Origin: Pseudomonas sp. GGS8 | GTDB taxonomy: Bacteria; Pseudomonadota; Gammaproteobacteria; Pseudomonadales; Pseudomonadaceae | NCBI RefSeq assembly: GCF_024168645.1 | Contig: NZ_JALJWF010000001.1 | Coordinates: 5,707,501 to 5,771,500, forward strand | Direction of reading: 5' to 3' | Length of the DNA: 64,000 bases | Position numbers and translations under genes: made by a program | In this document: piece by piece, positions 19,096 to 26,074 of the stretch | Layout: each line of letters begins with the position of its first letter | How positions within the stretch are numbered: the stretch's first letter is position 1 | Notes under the pieces: generated by a model | What the model was told of the DNA's origin: nothing | Database searches by the model: none | What the model saw: the letters and a program-made list of their open reading frames with translations, nothing else

Positions 19096-19970
19096 TGTTG
19101 ATACATCTCGGGTACGTCATAGCGCAGGCCGTAATGGGCATAAATGTTTTTGACCGTGCCCTCGCGAATCAACGCTTCCAGCGCCTCTTCCACGGCATAG
19201 GCCAGTTGCCGGTTGCTTTCATGCACCGCCATGCCGATCTCCCAGCGTTGCTTGCCCATGTTCGGGTAGGCGTTTTCCGCCAGCGCCACTTGCGGGTCGC
19301 CGGCCTGATGAACCTGCCAGTCGATCTCGCCGCGCATGGCCATCACCGCGTCGACTTCACCGGCCTTCATCGCGGCAAATGCCTGGGGCACGCCGGGGTA
19401 ATGGTGGGTGTTGGCGGCAAGCATGCCGTTGAACACCGAGGTCAGGTAAAACGACGGCACGCTGTCGACTTCGACGCCGATCGGGTGCTGCTGGAACACC
19501 GCGACGCTGGCCACCGAATCCAGCCGGCGACGGTCATAAGCCACTTGCCATTGTTCGGTCTGGTACGGCCCGAACATCACCACGTGGCCGTTTTCCAGTT
19601 CGCCCAGTTCATTGCGTTTTTGTGAGTAATCGCGGTCGTAGGGCACGCGCATCATCAGGTCGGCCAGTTGCTGATTGTGCAACTGACTGGCCCGCCAGAT
19701 GTAATCGCGCAGGTCATCGTCGAGCTTCTCCCCGGCGGGTGCCCAGATCAGTTTCAGGCGTACCCCCATGGTTTTGGCCAGAGCCTCGGCCAATTCGACA
19801 TCGACCCCGCGAGGCTGGCCGGCGTCTTCGAAACTGTAGGGGGCGAAATCCTTGTAGACCGCGACTTTCAGCTCGGCGGCGGCGATCATTTCGTCATAGG
19901 TCCGGACCTGTGCCTGCGCTGCCTGGCAGCACAACCACACAGCGCTGATCAACACCGCGAGCAGGCGCAT
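19092..19970 (-). CDS. Quinoprotein dehydrogenase-associated periplasmic substrate-binding protein (MoxJ-like)
   Basis: This 292-residue exported protein has a signal peptide (LLAVLISAVWLCCQAAQA) and a family 3 solute-binding fold. It reads LKVAVYKDFAPYSFEDAGQ then RGVDVELAEALAKTMG, with the closing half around GMAVHESNRQLAYAVEEAL. Proteins of this type (MoxJ/XoxJ relatives) occur beside PQQ alcohol dehydrogenases and are thought to help activate or assemble them. No ABC permease partner lies in this operon. It sits just after the cytochrome c550 gene. Confidence 0.84.
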   Translation of the reverse strand: MRLLAVLISAVWLCCQAAQAQVRTYDEMIAAAELKVAVYKDFAPYSFEDAGQPRGVDVELAEALAKTMGVRLKLIWAPAGEKLDDDLRDYIWRASQLHNQQLADLMMRVPYDRDYSQKRNELGELENGHVVMFGPYQTEQWQVAYDRRRLDSVASVAVFQQHPIGVEVDSVPSFYLTSVFNGMLAANTHHYPGVPQAFAAMKAGEVDAVMAMRGEIDWQVHQAGDPQVALAENAYPNMGKQRWEIGMAVHESNRQLAYAVEEALEALIREGTVKNIYAHYGLRYDVPEMYQQ

Positions 19971-19973
19971 GGG

Positions 19974-20435
19974 TCACTCCTCGACGTGCACGGAGTCCAG
20001 GTAGGTACGTACCGCCCACAAGGCTTCCTGACTCAAGTAGTCGGCCATCTTCGGCATGTACACCCGGCCATCACGCACGGCGCCATGGCGCACCCGTTCG
20101 ACGAACCACTCGTCACCGGCTTCGGCGACGTCGAGCTTGCGCAAGTCAGGGGCAATGCCGCCGGACTTGGCTTCCAGGCCATGACAGGCCGCGCAGTTCT
20201 GGTTGTAGGCCGAAGAACCGATTTCCAACGCTTTATCGTGCTCCGGGGAGGAACGATACGGGTTCACCGCCGCCCAACCATCGGCATCTACCTGCACACC
20301 GGCATCCTTGATCGGGGTCAGCCCCTTGGTTTCGACGGCCTGGGGTACCACGTTGCCGTGAGCCCAGACGGAACCTGCGCTGATGAAACCGGCCAGCAGT
20401 CCGGCAACGAGCAAGGCGTTGCGTTTTGTTGTCAT
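19974..20435 (-). CDS. pedF: Cytochrome c550 (PedF/ExaB), electron acceptor of the quinoprotein alcohol dehydrogenase
   Basis: This 153-residue exported monohaem cytochrome has a signal peptide (residues 1-25, ending SVWA). The haem motif CAACHGLEAKSGG is about two-thirds along, and the likely axial Met lies in VYMPKMADYL. It is first in the minus-strand relay operon and divergent from the ABC-system genes. By homology with ExaB/PedF it takes electrons from the dehydrogenase and feeds the respiratory chain. The 250-base gap to the divergent gene at 20686 should hold both promoters. Confidence 0.9.
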   Translation of the reverse strand: MTTKRNALLVAGLLAGFISAGSVWAHGNVVPQAVETKGLTPIKDAGVQVDADGWAAVNPYRSSPEHDKALEIGSSAYNQNCAACHGLEAKSGGIAPDLRKLDVAEAGDEWFVERVRHGAVRDGRVYMPKMADYLSQEALWAVRTYLDSVHVEE

Positions 20436-20685
20436 TGTTATGCCCTCAAGATTGCACGCAAAACCTCTTTGAAGAGGCTATGGCAGCCATCTTAGGAACG
20501 GCTTTGCAGCAACCCCATGCTGCTTTGGTGGCCGCGGCCTACTCCCTTGGTAGTAGGGCTTGTGGTGAGCCGCCCAGGTATTTCGCTCGCTGTTACTACC
20601 TTGGTACTGGCCCATCGATACTTTCTGCATATTTCCCCACCCGTCCAGGGTTCCTATGCTGACGCAACCTGTGATGGAGTGCCTT

Positions 20686-21870
20686 ATGCGCCAGCTCGCC
20701 CCTTATGCCTTGATCTACCTGCTGGCGATTGCCTGCGCCGCCGGGGTGGCGACCCAGAGTCAGGCGGCGGATGCGCCGTTGCAGGTGCGCATCGGCTACC
20801 TGGGGTATCGACCCGATCCCGGACCATTGCTGTCGAACGTTATTCCTGAACCGACCGATGCCGGCCTGCGGGGTGCTGAACTGGCGATCATCGACAGCAA
20901 CAGCACCGGGCGTTTCCTCAATCACAGCTACAGCCTGGTCAGCGCCAACGTCGACAATCCGGAGGCGCTGATCGAAGCGGCCAAAGCCCAACACGAACAA
21001 GGCCTGCGCCTGTTTGTGGTGAATGCACCGGTGCAAACCCTGCGCCGACTCAGCGCCGTGCTGCCCGACAGCCTGCTGTTCAATGCCGGCAGCCCCGATG
21101 ACAGTCTGCGCACTACCGACTGCCTGCCGAACGTGCTGCACAGCCTGCCAAGCCGCGCGATGCTGGCCGATGCGCTGGCGCAATTTCTGGTGCTGCGCAA
21201 ATGGCAACGGGCGCTGCTGATCGTCGGCCCCACCGCCGACGATCAAGCCTATGCCGCCGCCCTGCGGCGGGCGGCGAAACGCTTCGGCCTGCAACTGTTG
21301 GCGGAAAAAACCTGGAGCTTCGATAACGATCAACGGCGCAGCGCCCAGGCCGACATGCCGCTGTTCACCCAGACCGCCGAATACGACGTGGTGCTGGTGG
21401 CCGATGAACGCGGCGACTTTGGCGAGTACGTGCCCTACCAGACCTGGTACCCACGCCCGGTCGCCGGCACTCAGGGCCTGACCCCGGTGGGCTGGCACAA
21501 GACCGTGGAAACCTACGGCGCCGCGCAGTTGCAAAAACGCTTCGAAGCCCTGGCCGGGCGCTGGATGAACGATCGGGATTTCGCCGCGTGGATGGCCGTA
21601 CGCAGCATCGCCAGCGCGGTGGGCAAACTGCGTCAGGTCGATGCGATGGCGATCCGTACGCTTGAAATCAGCGATCAATTGCCGCTGGACGGCTTCAAGG
21701 GTCGCAAGCTCAGTTATCGGCCGTGGAACGGTCAGTTGCGCCAACCGATCCCCATCGTACAGCCCCGGGCGTTGGTCAGTACGTCGCCGCAAGACGGTTT
21801 CTTGCACCCCTTCAACGAAATGGACAGCTTGGGTTACGACAAAGCCGAGGTCAGCTGCCGCTTTCCCTGA
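20686..21870 (+). CDS. ABC transporter substrate-binding protein, PQQ-dependent alcohol dehydrogenase system
   Basis: The protein has 394 residues from the ATG at 20686, which has GGAG at the right distance; an ATG at 20656 is possible. A signal peptide (YLLAIACAAGVATQSQAA) leads into a periplasmic-binding fold of the branched-chain amino acid type (IGYLGYRPDPGP, then a receptor-like middle with KWQRALLIVGP). This family occurs with the propeller protein, ATPase and permease that follow. It is linked by genome context to PQQ-dependent alcohol catabolism; its ligand is unknown. Confidence 0.86.
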   Translation: MRQLAPYALIYLLAIACAAGVATQSQAADAPLQVRIGYLGYRPDPGPLLSNVIPEPTDAGLRGAELAIIDSNSTGRFLNHSYSLVSANVDNPEALIEAAKAQHEQGLRLFVVNAPVQTLRRLSAVLPDSLLFNAGSPDDSLRTTDCLPNVLHSLPSRAMLADALAQFLVLRKWQRALLIVGPTADDQAYAAALRRAAKRFGLQLLAEKTWSFDNDQRRSAQADMPLFTQTAEYDVVLVADERGDFGEYVPYQTWYPRPVAGTQGLTPVGWHKTVETYGAAQLQKRFEALAGRWMNDRDFAAWMAVRSIASAVGKLRQVDAMAIRTLEISDQLPLDGFKGRKLSYRPWNGQLRQPIPIVQPRALVSTSPQDGFLHPFNEMDSLGYDKAEVSCRFP

Positions 21871-21903
21871 AAGCTCTACCACCACAACAATAAGGAATCT
21901 GCC

Positions 21904-22863
21904 ATGCGCCGCACCCTGCTTTCATGCGCTCTACTGCTCGCCGCCGGGCATGCGGCGGCCAGCACTGCCTGGGTCTCCAACGAAAAGGACAACAGCCTGA
22001 GCCTGATCGACATGCAGACCCTGCAAGTCACCGACACCCTGCCCGTCGGCCAGCGCCCGCGCGGCCTGTTGCTGTCCCACGACAACAAGCTGCTGTACAT
22101 CTGCGCCAGCGATTCGGACCGGGTCCAGGTGATGGACGTCGCCACGCGCAAGATCATCAAGGAACTGCCCTCGGGCAAAGACCCCGAACAATTCGCCCTG
22201 CACCCCAATAATCGCTGGTTGTACGTCTCCAACGAGGACGATGCACTGGTGACGGTGATCGACACTGAAACCTCCAAAGTGCTCGGCCAGATCAACGTCG
22301 GTGTCGAACCCGAAGGCATGGCCGTCAGCCCCGACGGTAAATGGGCGGTGAACACCAGCGAAACCACCAACATGCTGCACTGGATCGACACCGGCACCCA
22401 GACCCTGGCCGACAATACGCTGGTGGATCAGCGGCCGCGTTTTGTCGAGTTCAATCCCGATGGCTCGCAGCTCTGGGCCTCGGCGGAGATCGGCGGCACG
22501 GTGACGATTCTCGATGTCGCCAGCCGCAAGATCCTCAAGACCCTGAGTTTCCAGATCAAAGGCGTGCACCCGGACAAAGTCCAGCCTGTCGGCATCAAAC
22601 TCAGCGCCGACGGCAAGTACGGCTTCGTCGCCCTCGGCCCGGCCAACCATGTGGCGGTGATCGACGCCAAGACCTTCGACATTGTTGATTACCTGCTGGT
22701 GGGCCGACGGGTCTGGCAGATGGCATTCACCCCGGATCAACGGCAATTGTTGGCCACCAACGGCGTCAGTGGCGACGTGTCGGTGATCGATGTCGATACC
22801 CTCAAGGTCAGCAAATCGGTGAAGGTCGGGCGCTATCCGTGGGGCGTGGTGGTGACGCCATGA
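21904..22863 (+). CDS. PQQ-dependent catabolism-associated beta-propeller protein
   Basis: This 319-residue exported protein (signal peptide ending HAAA) consists of seven YVTN-type beta-propeller repeats. Examples are SLIDMQTLQVTDTLPVGQRP, LLYICASDSDRVQVMD, WLYVSNEDDALVTVID and YGFVALGPANHVAVID. Similar proteins sit in ABC-type operons next to PQQ alcohol oxidation genes and have no assigned biochemical role. The stop overlaps the start of the ATPase gene (ATGA), so the two are co-translated. Confidence 0.87.
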   Translation: MRRTLLSCALLLAAGHAAASTAWVSNEKDNSLSLIDMQTLQVTDTLPVGQRPRGLLLSHDNKLLYICASDSDRVQVMDVATRKIIKELPSGKDPEQFALHPNNRWLYVSNEDDALVTVIDTETSKVLGQINVGVEPEGMAVSPDGKWAVNTSETTNMLHWIDTGTQTLADNTLVDQRPRFVEFNPDGSQLWASAEIGGTVTILDVASRKILKTLSFQIKGVHPDKVQPVGIKLSADGKYGFVALGPANHVAVIDAKTFDIVDYLLVGRRVWQMAFTPDQRQLLATNGVSGDVSVIDVDTLKVSKSVKVGRYPWGVVVTP

Positions 22864-23603
22864 ACGCCCTTGAAGTCAGCAACCTGAGTTTCGCTTACGG
22901 CCCGCGCGAGGCCTTGCGCCAGGTGGGTTTCAGCCTGGCACCGGGGCGTTTTGCGGCGTTGCTGGGGCCCAACGGCGCGGGCAAATCAACTCTGATCGCC
23001 CTGCTCACCCGACTCTATGATCTGCAACGCGGCGATATCCGGGTCGGCGGCCATTCCTTGCACAACGCGGCACGCCCGGCGTTAAAGCAGTTGGGGGTGG
23101 TGTTTCAGCAAAGCACCCTGGATCTGGACCTCAGCGTCGAGCAGAACCTGCGCTATCACGCCGCGCTGCATGGTCTGTCCCGACGCCAGACCGGGTTGCG
23201 GGTCGACGCGGAGCTGGCACGGCAGGCCTTGACCGAGCGCCGGCGCGAGCGGGTCCGCGAACTCAATGGCGGCCATCGCCGGCGGGTGGAAATCGCCCGT
23301 GCGTTGCTGCATGAACCACGCCTGCTGCTGCTCGACGAGGCCAGCGTCGGTCTCGACCCGGCCAGTCGCCTGGCGCTCAATCAGCACATCCGCAGCCTAT
23401 GCCGCGAGCAAACCATCAGCGTGCTCTGGACCACTCATTTGCTGGATGAAGTGCAGCCCAGCGATGACTTGCTGATCCTGCATCAAGGCCGTTTGGTCGC
23501 CAGCGGACAGGCTGATGCGCTGAGCCTGGAACATGGCGGCGACCTCGGTTCGGCCTTCGCCCGCCTGACCACCTCGGCCCCTTCAGGAGCAATCGCCGGA
23601 TGA
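22860..23603 (+). CDS. ABC transporter ATP-binding protein (PQQ/alcohol-associated)
   Basis: The protein has 247 residues from the ATG at 22860, which overlaps the stop of the propeller gene. It has Walker A GPNGAGKST, a signature LNGGHRRRVEIARAL (LSGGQ is replaced by LNGGH), Walker B LLLLDEASVGLD, and the switch His in WTTHLLDEV. It belongs to the DrrA/NodI-like export subfamily. It overlaps the permease gene by four bases. Together they form the PedC-type ABC system found in the Pseudomonas alcohol clusters. Direction and substrate are not known. Confidence 0.88.
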   Translation: MNALEVSNLSFAYGPREALRQVGFSLAPGRFAALLGPNGAGKSTLIALLTRLYDLQRGDIRVGGHSLHNAARPALKQLGVVFQQSTLDLDLSVEQNLRYHAALHGLSRRQTGLRVDAELARQALTERRRERVRELNGGHRRRVEIARALLHEPRLLLLDEASVGLDPASRLALNQHIRSLCREQTISVLWTTHLLDEVQPSDDLLILHQGRLVASGQADALSLEHGGDLGSAFARLTTSAPSGAIAG

Positions 23604-24391
23604 ACGCTTACTGGCAATGTTTCAGCGGTATCGTGCTGCGTGAATGGCTGCGCTTCGTGTTGCAGCGCACACGGTTTCTCAGTGCGCTGGTGCGGCCGTT
23701 GCTGTGGCTGCTGGTGTTCGCTGCCGGTTTTCGCGCGGCACTGGGCATCGCCATCATCGAGCCCTACGACACCTACATTCCCTATGAGGTTTACATCATC
23801 CCGGGCCTTGCCTGCATGATCTTGCTGTTCAACGGCATGCAAGGTTCGCTGTCGATGGTGTATGACCGGGAGATGGGCAGCATGCGCGTGCTGCTGACCA
23901 GCCCCCTGCCCCGCACCTTTCTGCTGTGCAGCAAATTGCTGGCGACGTCGCTGATTTCGCTGTTGCAGGTGTACCCCTTCCTGGCGATTGCCTGGCTGTA
24001 CGGCGTACAACCGCCGGCCATGGGCCTGTTGCTGGCGTTGCCGGCGTTGCTGCTGGTGGCGTTGATGCTCAGTGCGCTGGGCCTGTTGCTGTCCAACGCC
24101 ATCCGCCAACTGGAGAACTTTGCCGGGGTGATGAATTTTGTGATCTTCCCGCTGTTTTTCCTGTCGTCGGCGCTGTATCCGTTGTGGAAAATGCGCGATT
24201 CCAGCGAGTGGTTGTATTGGCTGTGCGCCTTGAATCCGTTCACCCATGCGGTGGAACTGGTGCGGTTTGCGCTGTACGAACGCTTCAACCCGTTGGCGCT
24301 GGCGGTGTGCGTGGGGCTGACGCTGGTGTTCGCCCTGCTTGCCGTGTTCACCTTTAACCCGCAACACGCGGCCCTGCGCAAAACCAGCTAA
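23600..24391 (+). CDS. ABC transporter permease of the PQQ/alcohol-associated system (PedC-like)
   Basis: This 263-residue ABC-2 type permease has about six membrane segments (for example PLLWLLVFAAGFRAALG, IIPGLACMILLFNGMQ, FVIFPLFFLSSALYPL). The central MVYDREMGSMRVLLTSPLPR stretch is typical of ABC-2 exporters of the DrrB/NodJ type. It is coupled to the ATPase gene by a four-base overlap. A REP pair follows. Confidence 0.87.
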   Translation: MNAYWQCFSGIVLREWLRFVLQRTRFLSALVRPLLWLLVFAAGFRAALGIAIIEPYDTYIPYEVYIIPGLACMILLFNGMQGSLSMVYDREMGSMRVLLTSPLPRTFLLCSKLLATSLISLLQVYPFLAIAWLYGVQPPAMGLLLALPALLLVALMLSALGLLLSNAIRQLENFAGVMNFVIFPLFFLSSALYPLWKMRDSSEWLYWLCALNPFTHAVELVRFALYERFNPLALAVCVGLTLVFALLAVFTFNPQHAALRKTS

Positions 24392-24403
24392 CACCACTAA
24401 TCC

Positions 24404-24512
24404 CTGTGGGAGCGGCGGTGCGGCGATCCGACTTGCCCGCGATGGCGATGTGTCAGTCAATATCAATGCTGGTGTGATAGCCCCATCGCGGGCAAGCCCG
24501 CTCCCACAGGAG
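24404..24512. repeat. REP pair with a 17-base insertion in one arm
   Basis: The left unit begins CCTGTGGGAGCGG, then carries the extra 17 bases at 24416-24432, then TTGCCCGCGATGG. The right unit CATCGCGGGCAAGCCCGCTC is intact. The same insertion is found near 26.0 kb and, in the other orientation, at 5806-5822. Confidence 0.87.
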
Positions 24513-24629
24513 ATTTGTGTTGAACAGGACAAAATTACTACTTTGGTACTGGTTTACCTGTCTATCGTCGCATTCACAACGCACCGCTACTGGCATGTAA
24601 TGGGTTCACAACTATAAGGACTGAACCCC

Positions 24630-25187
24630 ATGCCGCGTGCCCGACGTGTTTTGCTGCGCCCTTCTCTCGCCGCGCTGTCGCTGAGCTTGGTGCTGGTCGC
24701 TGCGCAAGCCGAAACTGCGCTGTTCTCCACCGAAGGTTATCGCATCGGCCTGTACCGCAGCCCGACCCCGACTCAGCTCCAGGACGCGAGCATCATCGAC
24801 ACCCCCGCCCTGCAAAACCTGCTCAAGCAGACGCCCCATCCACTGCTGATCGATGTCTATCGTCGGCAATGGCTGCAAGGACGTTTCATCGAAGACCAGC
24901 CCCACGAAAACCTGCCCGGCAGCCATTGGCTGGCCAATACCGGAGACGGTGACCTGACGCCCCCGTGGCAGGACTATTTCGCGCATCATCTGCGGCAATT
25001 GACGGCGGGCGATTTGACTCGACCGTTGGTCTTCTACTGCCGCTCCGATTGCTGGTTGAGCTGGAACGCGGTAAAACGCGCTGCTTCCATGGGCTATAAA
25101 ACACTGTATTGGTACCGCGACGGTCTGGATGCCTGGCAAGCGGCGAATCTGCCTGTGATACCGGCCCAGCCCGAGCCCTTTCCCTGA
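24630..25187 (+). CDS. PQQ-dependent catabolism-associated CxxxCW motif protein
   Basis: This 185-residue exported protein (signal peptide RPSLAALSLSLVLVAAQA) has a rhodanese-like fold (LLIDVYRRQWLQGRF, GSHWLANTGDG). In place of a single catalytic Cys it has the motif YCRSDCWLSWNAVKRA. This is the mark of a small family tied by context to PQQ alcohol oxidation; its reaction is unknown. It stands between the ABC genes and the response regulator and may be co-transcribed with the latter. A conserved rhodanese-like tail KTLYWYRDGLDAWQ is present. Confidence 0.86.
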   Translation: MPRARRVLLRPSLAALSLSLVLVAAQAETALFSTEGYRIGLYRSPTPTQLQDASIIDTPALQNLLKQTPHPLLIDVYRRQWLQGRFIEDQPHENLPGSHWLANTGDGDLTPPWQDYFAHHLRQLTAGDLTRPLVFYCRSDCWLSWNAVKRAASMGYKTLYWYRDGLDAWQAANLPVIPAQPEPFP

Positions 25188-25246
25188 CCCGAACGCCTGC
25201 GTGTTGTTGCCACACCCTGATCAAAAAAATAATGAGGTGAAAGGCC

Positions 25247-25912
25247 ATGTACAAAATTCTGATTGCCGACGATCACCCGCTGTTTCGCGAAGCCATTCAT
25301 AACGTCATCAGCGACGGTTTCCCCGGCAGCGAGGTCATGGAAACCGCCGACCTCGACAGCGCCCTGGCCCTGACCCAGGAACACGATGACCTGGACCTGA
25401 TCCTGCTCGACCTGAACATGCCCGGCATGCACGGCCTCAATGGCCTGATCAACCTGCGCAACGAGGCACCGACCATTCCGGTGGTGATCGTCTCGGCCGA
25501 ACAGGACAAGCAGATCGTGCTGCAAGCCATCACCTATGGCGCAGTGGGGTTCATCACCAAGTCGTCGCCACGGGTGCAGATGACCGAGGCCATCCAGCAG
25601 ATTCTCAATGGCAATGTGTACCTGCCGCCGGACATCATCCGCACGCAAAAAAGCGGCGCAAGCCGGCGCATGAACGAGACCCCCAGCTTCCCGCCAGAGC
25701 TGCTCCAGGCGCTGACCCGCAAACAGTTGCTGGTGCTGGAGCGCATGACCAAGGGCGAATCGAACAAACAGATCGCCTACACCCTGGAAATCGCCGAAAC
25801 CACGGTCAAGGCCCACGTCTCGGCGATCTTGCGCAAACTCAATGTGCACAACCGGGTGCAGGCGATCTTGAGTGCCGGGGATATTGATTTCGGGTCGTAT
25901 CTTCGGCGCTGA
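25247..25912 (+). CDS. erbR: LuxR/NarL-type response regulator (ErbR/AgmR/PedR1-like)
   Basis: The protein has 221 residues. The receiver domain has ADDHPLF, the phospho-acceptor Asp in [10 protein letters not shown], and the conserved Lys in [10 protein letters not shown]. The C-terminal LuxR HTH reads [22 protein letters not shown] with [16 protein letters not shown] clear AATGAGGTGAAAGG leader precedes the ATG. In Pseudomonas this regulator (AgmR, ErbR or PedR1) activates quinoprotein alcohol oxidation and PQQ genes. The nearest kinase candidate is the convergent nahK gene. Confidence 0.87.
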   Translation: MYKILIADDHPLFREAIHNVISDGFPGSEVMETADLDSALALTQEHDDLDLILLDLNMPGMHGLNGLINLRNEAPTIPVVIVSAEQDKQIVLQAITYGAVGFITKSSPRVQMTEAIQQILNGNVYLPPDIIRTQKSGASRRMNETPSFPPELLQALTRKQLLVLERMTKGESNKQIAYTLEIAETTVKAHVSAILRKLNVHNRVQAILSAGDIDFGSYLRR

Positions 25913-25942
25913 CTCTGGAGGCAACAGTTAGACCGAATCGCC

Positions 25943-26048
25943 CCTATCGCGGGCAAGCCCGCTCCCACAGTATTAATGGTGCTCACAGACTTTGTGTACG
26001 ACACCGACACTGTGGGAGCGGCGGTGCGGCGATCCGACTTGCCCGCGA
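25943..26048. repeat. REP pair with a 17-base insertion
   Basis: The left unit CGCGGGCAAGCCCGCTCCCA is intact. The right unit GTGGGAGCGG is split by the same 17 bases seen near 24.4 kb (here 26022-26038) before TTGCCCGCGATGG. It lies between the convergent erbR-like and nahK genes. Confidence 0.87.
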
Positions 26049-26074
26049 TGGCGCCAGTGACTACACCGGAAGAC

